Assembly (NCBI GenBank): GCA_036346205.1
Contig: JARFJB010001819.1
Span: forward strand, 2,754,001-2,818,000
Direction: 5' to 3'
Source of the DNA: Vesta saturnalis
Lineage: Eukaryota; Arthropoda; Insecta; Coleoptera; Lampyridae
DNA length: 64,000 bases
A model generated the notes under the pieces. The model was not told the DNA's origin and did no database searches. It saw only the letters and a list, made by a program, of their open reading frames with translations. Made by a program: the position numbers and the translations under genes. Position 1 is the first letter of the stretch. The number at the start of each line of letters is the position of its first letter. This document shows, piece by piece, positions 20,868-31,871 of this stretch.

Positions 20868-23481
20868 TGCTTTATAATTCTGAAACTTCGACGCACTTCG
20901 GAAAAACGTACTTTCGTAAATCACCATGTGGTAACAGTTTGGGTTGTGGCAGTTTTTCTACGATATCTGACAGCAACATTGAGCATTTATCGTTTTCATC
21001 CAGTCGATATTCAGCTTGCGTAAGCATGTCACTTCAGTTTCATCGTCTGAAAGTCCTGTTACGAGACATACATATCTGGAACTTTTTTTCTTTCCATTAA
21101 AATTCGATAAAACGAAGTCGCCATGTTGAATTGTGAGGATTTGATTTTCATCATTATTGGTTTCGTTTTGTTCAGTTTTGTGGACTGAAGCTTGCATTAT
21201 TTTTTGAGAATACAACTCTAAAATCATTTTTCTCTTTTATTTCAACATCCGACAAATCGAGCTCGGTGATTCTGTCAGTACTAGAACCACTTGTCCAAGA
21301 ATCGGAATCACTATCGTCTGAACTAATTTTACGTGGTTTTTTCTTTTGAACAATTTTCTTCTTCTTTGCAGCATTATTTTTCTTTTTAGAAGCTTTCTTG
21401 TCTTTTGTTTCTTGCTGAAATAGTGTCACTTCGGCTCCTAAGCAAACTCGCTTCCTAAGTTGGTTTGTAGAAACTTTATCTCTTTTTACAAATTTTAGTA
21501 AGAGCTCTTGAAAATCAGCCCCACCGTTATGAGAGTTATTTTCATCTTGCAACTGAAGTTTTACCATTGCTGGAGCGCTCTTTGGACTTTCTTGATCTTG
21601 ATTTTGAATTACATAATTTTGGGCTAGTGACAGACCTGGCAGAATTTGGTCATCATTATATACTCTGGATGTTGACGTCTACAACTGATCTGGTTGAAAG
21701 CATCGCCTGATGAGCTTTATCCTGTACGCTGGATGTTGAGGGTAGGGCTAAACTTTCATCAGCAATTTTCTGGGTCTTGGAAGAGATCCATCTTCGAAAA
21801 GCAGTTGGATCGAATAATTCTACTGGTTCGACATTTCGATTGATAGGACAAATTCCAGCCTTGACAAATCCATTTCTAATTATTTCTGGATTAGTTTCCG
21901 TTCATTGTAAAAAATGTTTAAATTCCATCAATTGCGCACCTTTCTTTTTTAATAAACACATCATTAAAAGTAAAACACTTTGTTTTAGTAACCGGTGGTA
22001 AACAAAACCAGCCATTTTCTAAATCAACAGGTCGATAATAGAGTTGCTTGTAGAGGATTTTCACCTTCGTTTAAACATTTTAAAAAGAATAATTATTAAA
22101 TTATTCCATTGTTAATTAACAAAGAGCACTAATAAACAACCCCCGTTTATTAGAGAGCAAACGTTGGGGGTATATAAACTATTAATTCTTCTAATTACAG
22201 TACGATTTCGAGACCCTGTAGAGTCGCCACCCACCATACGCCAGCGTCCAGAGTTGCCTAACCAGAGAAGCAGGCTTAAGTTTCAAAAATATATTTTTTA
22301 TTTAAGTTTTGAAGTACAATTTAATTTCTATTTGTTTTATATTTATATTTGGTTAAATAAATGCCTGTTTAGTTAAGGACGTTGTAAACTGTATAAGATT
22401 CACGCCCAGTCTCCGATTGAGTAAAGCATAAAGGGTATAGTTCCCTTATAAAAAAAGGGGCTTAATTTTGAAAATATGCGCTTTGGAATCTTCACACCTA
22501 CGTTTTTTCGCTGCACTCTACAAGCTTAGCATCTCAATGACGCTTAAGAGACTTGAACATGCTTAGGTCGAGAGGCTGGAGCAAATGACTGGTATGTGGT
22601 GGAAGTTTTAACATGGTAATCTTATTTTCTCTAGCAATTTTAATAATGTCCAAACTTAAATGAGTAGAATGCCCATCGTAAATGACTAAAACTGGCCGTT
22701 CTTTGTATAAATGTTTAATAAAGCTTTTTTCAAAATAGTTCTTGAAAACAGTACTCTCCATCCACCCGTTAGCAGTTGCCGCATATGTGGTATTAGGGAA
22801 TTGACTATTAGGTGGAGCTACCCATTCATCCCATACATTCTTGCCCTTAAAAAGGATAAGCGGAGGTGCCTTGTCACCAGTTGCGCTGCAGCACATTAAA
22901 ACAGTGGTATTTTGTTTTCCGGGACCATTTGTTGTATGAGTTGACGGAAGTCCTCTTTGGCCAACTATTTTTGTTTTGGACGGATCTCGGAACAGAAACT
23001 ACTCTCATCCATATTCCAAATTTGAGATACCTTATCTTCCAATCCGAGTTCTTTTATTGTCTTTTCGAGTAGATCGAAATAGTCTTTTTTTTCCTGGCAA
23101 ATTCGACACTTTGGGAAGTTTTTATGGAAAGATTATGTCTACGTTTAAAATTTAAAAACCAATCTTCTCCAGGAAGGTTTAGCCTGACGTAATCGGCCAC
23201 TATTTGTATTATTTCTTTTCTCGTCAGACCGAACTCCCATTTCCCCATACAGCGAATACATTCAGCTACTGATGTCTCCTCTTCAAGAGCGAAGACTGTT
23301 CTCCTACCATAGGTTGAACTGGGTTTACCTCTTCGCCCTTTGATATGATCAGCAAGTGTATTTTTAGGTATATTGTATATCTTGCTAGCTCTAAAGATTG
23401 CCAACGAACCATTCTTTACAAGATCTATTGTTGTTGAGAATATCCTGTTCCTTTATTTTTTCGCACGTAATTCCGAACCAT
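20868..23481 (-). pseudogene. pogo/Tigger-like transposase (copy 1), multiply broken
   Basis: DDE-type transposase of the pogo group. It starts at the minus-strand ATG 23481 (MVRNYVRKNKGTG...), frameshifts, and continues with the psq-type helix-turn-helix 'IFRASKIYNIPKNTLADHI' (near 23395) and a CENP-B-like domain with 'EDWFLNFKRRH' (near 23160). After another shift come the catalytic Asp of 'QIWNMDESSF' (near 23015), then 'VIYDGHSTHLSLD' (near 22690) and 'HLLQPLDLSMFKSLK' (near 22560). The catalytic part is followed at 22020-22515 by unrelated sequence. The C-terminal part resumes with 'NGFVKAGICPINRNV' (near 21875), a Lys/Ser-rich acidic region at 21170-21570 and a tail with 'GDFVLSNFNGKKKSSRYV' (near 21090). 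A second copy lies just downstream on the same strand at higher coordinates. Confidence 0.8.
22020..22515. mobile_element. ~500 bp insertion in pogo-like copy 1, possibly a solo LTR
   Basis: This block separates the catalytic domain from the C-terminal part of the transposase and matches neither. On the plus strand it has a TATA-like 'gggtatataaac' (22169) and, about 180 bases later, 'aataaa' (near 22355), an order and spacing that fit an LTR. I could not find clean TG..CA ends or a target duplication, so the call is tentative. Confidence 0.3.
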
Positions 23482-23519
23482 TGTTTAAGTAGTTATCTGA
23501 AAAAACATAATTCTTTGAA

Positions 23520-23625
23520 GAAAGAAATACCGGAGTAAGTGCGCTTTACTAAACGCACTTGCCCCAGTGAATAACTGCACTTGCCCCGACAACTAAAATG
23601 GTTGGGGCAAGTCGGCTAACCAAAA
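23520..23625. repeat. 'gcacttgcccc' repeat cluster 5' of pogo-like copy 1
   Basis: The word appears as 'acgcacttgccccag', 'ctgcacttgccccgac' and, inverted, 'ttggggcaagtcgg', with a partial 'taagtgcgcttta' at the start. The cluster lies 40-140 bases upstream of the transposase ATG and could be a subterminal transposase-binding array. Confidence 0.55.
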
Positions 23626-23854
23626 AACAAAGTATTGCTTAGGCAAGATGAAAAATACTTTGAGAATAATGAATATAACGTTAATATTATAAACTCACCA
23701 CACATCACTTCAAAAACTTTGTTAATTTTGATGATGTTGGTTGATTATGAAAACACTACTAACTCATCTCACAACCGAAAATAACGGCGATATTTCGCAG
23801 TGTCTCTTCACAATAAGAACGGAGTAGAACCTCTGCAGCCGGTAAAATATGTAG

Positions 23855-26560
23855 GGAGAGGCACCTTTCAACACTTTTTAAATAAGGCTCTCTATTTCGA
23901 TTATGTTCATATTAATACATCATTGCATAGTGGTATGCTCATATATAAAGTTTCATATCCAATAAATAGATTCAATATTTAGTGCGATTCTTTGATATTC
24001 TACGACTGTTCAATTGTTCCCATATTGGGGTACCTTTCAACAATGGTTGGGGTACATTTTAACATGAATAATAAAAGACATAGTTCGTAACCTATAATTC
24101 AAACAAAGTGCGTTTTACATGTCATTCAAGTATTAGCTACTTAATGTTAATGCACAACCTAAAATTTAATTGCGAATGATCAATATTAAATGATATTAGT
24201 GATGATGTCCGTTCGGTGCCTTTGTATTCGAAGGAGAATGTAACTGGCGAACTACATCTCCAACTTCTACATTAGAAATGTCTTCTACACAAGGAAAATA
24301 AAATTTCAGGCCTTTCTTCGTTAAAAATTGAACTTGTAGCTCACTGCCAACTTTTTGTTTGATTTGACCTACGTAATGCACTTTAGTTTTTTTAGTGCAG
24401 AATTTAACAATTATGTAGTCATTCACTGATAAATTTGTATAATCAACTTCATCATCTGATTCTCTATTTTCATCTACTTCTGACAATGGGCCATCAGAGT
24501 CATCATGAATAGACGTTTCAGTGATTGAACCAAAAACTTTCTTTGTGACCTTAATTATCTTCTGCTTCTGAATCCCCTATGGTTCTAATTTCTCTTTGTC
24601 TGGAGTTTCAGTAAGAATGTTTGATCGACCCTCTTCCTTCCCCGGGAGTTCTCACTTCTAGGCGGTGCCTTGGGATATGGACGTACGGCTTCTGGTGAAA
24701 CCATTGATGGCATATGAGATAACTGAGACACATTATTTGTCTGTGTACCATCTACCTTAAGCAATGCTGAACTGCACGATGGTTGTTCGGATATAGACAG
24801 GTCTACGTTGGGCCTATCAGTGACACTTGATGCATCAAAATCTTCATCTGAGAATGCATTCCTATCAAAAGGATATATTCCCGGTTTGTGAAAACGAGCC
24901 ATTATATTTTTTATTGTGAAAGCGTTTTGAAATGCTTTACCTGCAAGATCAGCAACATTGTGAATGGTAATTGTCTTGCCGGGATGTGACAACATCCAAT
25001 CAGTTTGAGCTACTTTATATCTTGCCTTGAAAGGACCCATTACAGAGACATCCAACGGCTGCAACCGATGGGTGCAATGCAATTCCGTTTTCCTTCGTAT
25101 ATATAATTGCATCCACTGAGAAATGACTTTCGTAATTGTCCAAAAGAAGTAAAATTGCACTATCTTTACAGCATTTTGTGTGATTCACTATATGCTGCAG
25201 AGTTTTGAGAAATAATGATGAAGTCATCGACTCGCTGCTGGGACTATTGACCAGACCTAAGCTACCTGGTGACGCACCGTTCATGAAAGTATCGTGAAAT
25301 CTTACCCAGGGAAATATAAAAACTGGGTGTACAGTGTTCCGTGATTCACTAACAATTCCGACCATAGTAACAAGGGTTGCACGCTCCCCGGATACGGCTT
25401 GTTCCATCTGCTTTATTCCTTTTTCAGGAATTATATTCGGAGCTTGAACAACACCGGTTGAAAATTGTGCTAGCTGTGAAAAAATGCTTTTGAAGAGCCC
25501 GACCATAATTCTTATAAAATTTCATAGCGTTTGTTTTATTGAAGCTAGTAGCCCTTGAGACGCTTGTATTTTCGGGTTTACGCAAAGACAGATTTAAATG
25601 CCTTTTCATGAATCCACGAACCCATTCCAGACCAGCAGTGTTATTTTTTCTTCATGTTTCTGGAAAGTTTTTATCTAACACTAATACGTAATCATATGCC
25701 AATGTTTGTAATAGTTTATATGTTAAACCATAATTCATACGAGAACATTTTAAAACATACGAAACGAGAAGCTCTTCTTGTTCTTTAACGTGTATATCTG
25801 TGTATCTTTTTACTTTATAAAGGTTAGGTTTAGTTAAATACACCTGTCTGAAGATATGTTTCGAAAAATAACTCTCTGAACGCTCTGGTGGTGGACCATT
25901 CTCTCCTAATTTTGTTAATCGATAAAAAAGAGCAGTGTGACTCACATCATAAACCGCAGCTGCCTTTCCCAGTGACAACTCCGTATTCTTTACGCTATTT
26001 ATCGCTTTTTGTATGTCCTCCTCGGCAAATGCTGGTTTGGTTCGTTTTTTTATGTAATTTCTGACCATTATAAGACACCACAACAAACATGTTCTTTCAT
26101 TTTTCAGGTTGTCATGATGAACATGCAATCTATACATATACACATTCGTGTGGGGCACGTTTGAACAATGTTCAAAGGTGTCTCAGGCGAACTGTTCAAT
26201 AGTGCCCCAACAACAACAACAAAATGATCAAATAAAAATAACAACTTCTAGGTTATTTTACCTTTCAGAAACGACTTTCCAGTTACTTCTTCAGAACAGT
26301 ATTACATTATAAAGTAGCAACAGAACAAGAAATTCACGTATGTTCAATAAAATTTAACAAATTGTGTGGCCCAATATTGTGATTTCAATTACAAAATAAA
26401 ACATCCACATAAAAAACAAGCATGGGAACGGCCGATCTATAACCGTGTTGTCACTTGTTAAGTACATAATAAGCAATGTTGCCAACTCGATAAAAATCCG
26501 GTATTTCGTTTCTAACCATCTACAATTTCGCTGTTCAAATGTGCCCCCGTTCTAAGATGC
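23855..26560 (-). mobile_element. pogo-like element, copy 2, with subterminal motif arrays
   Basis: A repeated motif of the form GGGGTAC-x-TTTNAACA brackets the gene. It reads 'ggcacctttcaacac' (23861), 'gggtacctttcaacaatgg' (24027) and 'gggtacattttaaca' (24049) on the 3' side. On the 5' side it reads 'gggcacgtttgaacaatg' (26153), 'gttcaaaggtgtct' (26170), 'gttcaatagtgcccc' (26192) and 'gttcaaatgtgcccc' (26533), partly inverted. Exact tips are not defined. The transposase pseudogene lies between on the minus strand. Confidence 0.6.
24196..26068 (-). pseudogene. pogo/Tigger-like transposase (copy 2), first catalytic Asp deleted
   Basis: Minus strand from ATG 26068 (MVRNYIKKRTKPAFAEEDI...), the same start motif as copy 1. 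In order: a psq-type helix-turn-helix ('SLGKAAAVYDVSHTALFYRL', near 25970), a CENP-B-like region ('GLTYKLLQTLAYDY', near 25710; 'WVRGFMKRHLNLSLRKPE', near 25600), the DDE domain and a C-terminal tail with 'DYIIVKFCTKKTKVHYVGQI' (near 24400). The second and third catalytic Asp are readable in 'LLLLDNYESHF' (near 25140) and 'RLQPLDVSVMGPFKARY' (near 25050). At the first, 'STIFN' runs straight into 'TGVVQAPN': about 8 bases that would encode the Val-Asp-Glu are missing, which also shifts the frame (near 25460). Further shifts lie near 25645 and 25100, and a stop precedes the C-terminal frame near 24570. It cannot be active. Confidence 0.85.
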
Positions 26561-26929
26561 AGTGCAGTATATCTTATAATATGAATTGTAATGGCAGAAA
26601 TTGCACTTGCTCTGTAGACGCACCTACCTCACCTTACTTTATAGGACGCATAGACGTACACTGCAGACGCATAAGGCATAGCTGAACGATTCGGCTTTTT
26701 AAGATCTATCCGACCAACAAAAATAGCAGTAAAGTGGAGATGTAGATTGTCCTTATACATCTGCAGTTCACTAAGGTTAGTCAACTTGTAAAGGGCAGAC
26801 GTAGTTTATGCCAGTACGTCTACAGTTTATTCTGTTTATAGAAATGTAAATAAGACACAGTATACAACCAACTTTTTTAATTGCTCTTAAGTAAATTAAC
26901 ATAATGACAAGTAACATTCGCAAAAATCA
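26561..26929. other. no recognised feature
   Basis: No coding or RNA feature is supported between the pogo-like element and the 3' end of the MULE gene. Confidence 0.5.
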
Positions 26930-29100
26930 TTATTTCCTAAATTTATTGTCACCTAGACCAATATTACTCTCTACACACAGTTGCAATTTGTGTGGTACTC
27001 TTTTTTGCTGTTTTCTGTTAGATTTTCCAGGTTTTCGTCCAGCTAACGATGCTCTTCTACCTGTCAATGGAACCTTACGTCTTGATATTGAAGTCGGTTG
27101 TACAGATATTTTTTTCCTTTTCTTAATACTGCCTGCCTCTTATTTTTAGACGGAATTCCTGTATATTTGAAAGCACAATGCAAGCCTGATATCAATGATT
27201 GATTTGATTTGGCATACTTGGTACAGTTGTGCAAATATTTCATTATAGCGGGTCCAAAAGATTCAGTGTCACTTTCAAGCTTTGACATAATTGAATTCGA
27301 ATGTACCGTCCATTTAGTTTTTATTGCTTCTATATCAATCTTTTCCTTTTCATCAAATTCCATTGCATCATCATTATCAAACGTCTCTTGATCTTGCTGG
27401 TTTTGAACAGAAGAATAATTATTACAAGAAGACATGTCCTGGTTTTAATTCTTTGCTGTAACGTCATTGATTTTTAGTGTATTAAAAGTAGATGAATTTG
27501 CAATTTTTCCCAAAGCGATTTCATAAAGGATATGTATGGAGGAAAGTGATAAGGTGTTAGTTGCTGTGAATATATTATATTTTTTTGCAACACCCCCTTG
27601 GTGCTTGCAATAGTGGCCATTATAGCCAATTGGGCATGAACATTTGAAAACAGACATATCTACGTCGTACAAAATTTCTGGATTTCTCGAACTGTTCACT
27701 CTAAAATCCAGGTTTCCAAGACATAATGTCCTTTTCGTCTGGAAAATACTTCTTTCCAACAGCTTTAAAAACTCTGTAAAGTATAAGGTCCATAATACGC
27801 TGTGTAAAGTAAGACTCAAATGATTATAAAATCTGTAAGTTGCGTTAAATTAAATGCCTTTGTTCGTTCCAATGGTATATCTTTTAAGAGACGAAACATA
27901 ACCTCTGTATAATTATTTGTATCAGATCCTCGTACCATGAGATCATTTCTATACAGTAAACACCACATCTCAATCCGATCAAGCACATGCTCTACATAAT
28001 GAGCAAAATTCTTATACACACGTTTTTCGTAAAATGTCCTTATGGCTGTTGCAGTATCTTCAATGTTTATTGACATTAAAATGTCTTTGAATAATCTATA
28101 ATGAAGTTGAGCATGTTATTTCAAAATTCCATTTTTGGCCATTGTAATCCATTTCCAACAGGATTTCAAAACATGAAAAGTACATATTAACATATTACCA
28201 TTAGGCCAAACCGTCTGAAGTGCTTTTCTTTCACCGAGATCGTTATCAGTGAGAATTACTGAAGGTGTAATTTTCACAGGAAAAATTTCATACAACTATT
28301 GAACAGCATCCGAAAACACTTCTAATTTTTGGCTATTTGTCAAAATGCACCCAATAGTCAGTCCGCCAGCAGGAGACTGTGTTACAAAAAAGTATACTTT
28401 ATGGTTCTCTACGTCGCAGTTGCCTGAAGAATCCAGGAAAAGAATTACATTTGCTTGAGGTAATAATCGCGCTACGCGTTGCATGATAGGTGTACATATT
28501 GCAACTGAATAATTTTCTTTTACGGACGAAATTTTATATAATAACCGCTGATTTTTTTCTTGTTCGGCTAAATATTTTTCTAGATAAATCAACATATTTT
28601 TTCCTGCTCTCTCTCCGTCTGTTTTAAAGTTAGCTTTCCACAGGTTTTGTACGTCATTCTTGGTTGGAAAAAAGCGTCTATCTTGAACATAATTGTCATA
28701 CTCATCACCATATTGTACCATCATTTCAACACAGTACGTGTGGTAGGCACTAGAAGCATTATGACCATGTTGTGTCTCCTATTGGTCTATAGCCAAGTGC
28801 AGCCGCTGACAGAATGGTATGCTTATGATTATTCTTGAATTCTATTACGCAGGGCCAGTTACCAACAAGATTATTTTGGTCTGGCGACTTTGATTTGACA
28901 AGCTTCCGTTCAATGTTAACATACAATTGGTGTGGACAGTTCGTATTTCGGCTTCGGGATAATTGCGTCTCTTCCGTTCTAGTGTTAAAATGGAAGTGAT
29001 AGATTCTTTTAAAAATATTGACTGGCCTTATAGAACCTACTGGGAATGTTTTGGTTATTCTATAAGTAACCTTAGTTTTTCTTCTAAATCGTGAACCCAT
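26930..29100 (-). pseudogene. MULE (Mutator-like) transposase with SWIM zinc finger, broken
   Basis: Minus-strand reading from ATG 29100 (MGSRFRRKTKVTYR...) gives an N-terminal region that includes a 'CPHQLYVNIERKL' stretch. The MULE catalytic core follows, with the first Asp in 'NVILFLDSSGN' (near 28450), the second in 'PSVILTDNDLGERKAL' (near 28240) and the 'CTFHVLKSCWKW' motif (near 28180). A SWIM finger 'CSCPIGYNGHYCKH' (near 27630) and an acidic then basic C-terminus ('RKVPLTGRRASLAGRKPGKS') end at TAA 26930. Breaks: a stop after AVQ at 28294, a stop after NGILK near 28116, a frameshift near 27820, a stop after TAKN near 27445 and a frameshift near 27110. Most of a protein of roughly 700 residues is still legible. 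No inverted ends are obvious. It is not adjacent to the MULE-like inverted-repeat element at 8.4-15.1 kb. Confidence 0.85.
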
Positions 29101-29326
29101 TTCTGTAAAAAAAAACATCAATATCAATTTAAGGAAAGCATCAAATTTGCCACTGTATTTTTTTGTAAGTAGTGATGAATATTAAAAAAAACATTGCCTC
29201 TTTTCGCTTCTAACTAAATATTAAAAAAAAATAAACATGGGTCCGCAAATGCTTCGTTTTCTAGATACAGGGCGTTGAAAGTAAAAAAACACCACACCAC
29301 GCCTTAGAACACCACATGTGCGATAA
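29101..29326. other. spacer between MULE gene and MITE
   Basis: Short AT-rich spacer with nothing recognised. Confidence 0.5.
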
Positions 29327-29328
29327 TA

Positions 29329-30002
29329 CAGTGTGTAACAAAAATAAGGAAACGGCAGAATATCTCACATACCTCTTACCTGAATTAAATAAAATTTTGT
29401 ACCCTTAAGTATGAAATTATAGCGGATCCAATAGCGACTTCCGTATTGCTGCCAAAATTTACCAACTTTAACCCATCACAGTGACAAAACGGTTACAGAT
29501 AGGAAAAAATGAATTTCACTTTCCTACTGTAACTTTTCGAAAGCTATCCAATGATGCTATCAATTGAAGTACCAAATGTGGTACCCATCGTACCATATTG
29601 GTACCACCATCATCAGATAGCTATTGAAAAGTTAGGATAGGAATGTGAAATTTATTTTTTCCTATCTTTAACCGTTTTGTCACTGTAATGGGATAAAGAT
29701 GGTAAAATGCTGAATTTCAATTGTTTGTAACTCGAAAACAGTTGAATTTAGGTATAGGACATGATACACAAAAACTGTCTAGAATCTTGCGTAGAATCCA
29801 AAAATGTATCCAATAAAATACAGCGTGTCCCATTAAAAATAATTTTGTTCCTTTTATATCAGAAACACGGTAAATTTGGCAGCAATGCAAAACTCGCTAT
29901 TGGATCCGCTATAATTTCATACTGAACTGTACAAAATTTCATTAAATTCAGGTAAGAGGTACCTGAGATATTTCGCCGTTTCCTTATTTTTGTTACACGT
30001 TG
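29329..30002. mobile_element. TA-flanked MITE of Tc1/mariner type, 674 bp
   Basis: Left tip CAGTGTGTAACAAAAATAAG, right tip complementary (ctt atttttgttacacgttg), each next to TA (29327-29328 and 30003-30004). The inverted repeats extend at least 130 bases ('gtagcggatccaatagcga'-like block at both ends). The centre holds a second, separate hairpin around 29555-29625 ('ggtaccaccatcatc' pairing with 'gatgatgctatc...ggtac'). There is no coding capacity. The first eight bases of the tip are the same as in the mariner at 1939. Confidence 0.85.
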
Positions 30003-30004
30003 TA

Positions 30005-31869
30005 AAAATATTTTCAATGTTAAAAAAAATCTAAAATTGTCAATAAATTTTAAAATACTTTATGAAGACAATAATTACAAAAAAAGTTTATCACAAGTGA
30101 GATTCGAACCTACGGCCACAGAGTGAACTTCCATCTTTTTGCCTTTTCATTATTCTTTCCTTGTTCAATCAAAATCTTTGTTCCAGAGGCGCCTTTTAAA
30201 TGCTTTTTATTTTTAGATTCAGTTAGAAGTTACGATAAAATTAACCAAAATGAAAATATTAAAAAAAACATTCAAGGCGAGGTTAATTAAAATTTAAACT
30301 TATCAAATATTTCTCTGTGCCGACTCTCACGATTTAAAATGGCTGTCATGTGTATAAACAAAACGCCTTGTCAACCGCCCCATATCTGTTTACCGTTATC
30401 ACTAATTTCCGCGAATAAAATATTATACTAACCTCTACTTCTTCTTTAGATTTGTAGTTTTGTTCTAAGACTGCTTTGGTTTATATAATTATATTCATAA
30501 CCCTCTGGCACTATGTTTTCCATTGTCTTAAATCACTTTTGTTACATGCTAAACACCTAATGCAAATTACAGACATGTAAGATCCAACTAGGTCTCCAGT
30601 TTACGCGCCTGGAGCGAGTAACTAGACCGATCCTAGCCGAACATTTGCGAATTGTTTGGCTATCCCTTGTGCGTCTGCAGTATACGTATATGCCTCCCGG
30701 ACTATTAGTAGGTTGCCAGTTAAATTTTTGGTTTCCTATGCAATTGATAGTGTGAAAGGTTTCTTTTTGGAAAAACGAGTTAATTTCATAACAAAAATTT
30801 TAAATCATTGTAAAGGAAGATTTATGTATAGCCTAGTATAAAATCTAAGGTAGTGTCCATAAGAAAATGGAAAAGTTATACTTAGCTCAAAACTAGAAAA
30901 CATTATCAAAAGGGTAGGAAATCGCTGTACTATTTATTAATATTGAATAATTTGAAAAAATTAAAATTGAAATAATCGATTTTTTCGTAATCTTCGAAAG
31001 TGTTCGGGTTTTCTTCGGTTTAAACAGAGATTATTATTGAGCACGTATTTACGCAACTTTACCCTAATTTAACCAACCTCGCATCTCTTACGGTTTGCGT
31101 GATCCCTATGCATTTCCTCGAATTTATGGCACCTTGTATACAAGCCTCTGAGAACAATAATTTGCATTTTTTTGTAATTCTGGTCGGCTATGTACATATT
31201 TTTTATTACCATTTAGTCCTCCACTATTTAAATAATAACGGTTGAATTAATTCATAAGGGGTGAACTACATTTTATACCCACTACAAAGTACACTTCTTA
31301 CATGAATTATCAATTTGCTAATACAAATTTTAGTGGTAATCTAACAAGCAACTTTATCAGAAATTAAGCATAAACAATAAACATTTATTTGTTCTCTAAA
31401 ATATTTTAAAATACGATAGAATCCGATTTTAAAAAATCGTAATTATACAAAACATGCTACACGCCAGTAAATAATTTAAATTTCAACTTTGCTTTGTCTG
31501 CCCATTGATTTTGTTACAAATTGTTTTGATTATCGTCACAATGTTATGGCTCTGATAATGTTTGTTTGTTTTTTTTATAACTCTATTTCTTAAAATAAAT
31601 AAATAGCAAATACATTTCAATTCATTTTATGCGTGTAAACTATTGTACATCGATTACGTGGAACGGTGATTTGTTTGAACCGAATAGAAAAGTTTTGCCA
31701 AAAATGTGAATTTTTAATGTAGGGCTGTAATTATTATATCCTTACATATATGCTGAAGTTGAATAGCTTTGTATAAAAGCAATTTAAATATTCAAATTAA
31801 AAATATTTAAGCTACCTTCTACACACAATTGAATAATAACCAATTTAATTTTTCTCTCTCAACATTACG
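30005..31869. other. AT-rich stretch, no recognised gene
   Basis: No protein-like frame or intact RNA gene is seen. A B-box-like 'ggttcgaatctcac' on the minus strand near 30100 lacks a matching A box and cloverleaf. Confidence 0.55.
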
Positions 31870-31871
31870 TA

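Noticed and set aside
20688..20927. Minus-strand 79-codon frame as a separate gene
   Set aside because: It overlaps the presumed C-terminal end of pogo-like copy 1 and is better seen as its shifted tail.
26581..29330. Terminal inverted repeats for the MULE transposase gene
   Set aside because: I compared the flanks by eye and found no convincing complementary pair.
30080..30150. B-box-like 'ggttcgaatctcac' on the minus strand suggesting a tRNA gene
   Set aside because: No A box at the right distance and no cloverleaf stems; at most a tRNA-derived scrap.
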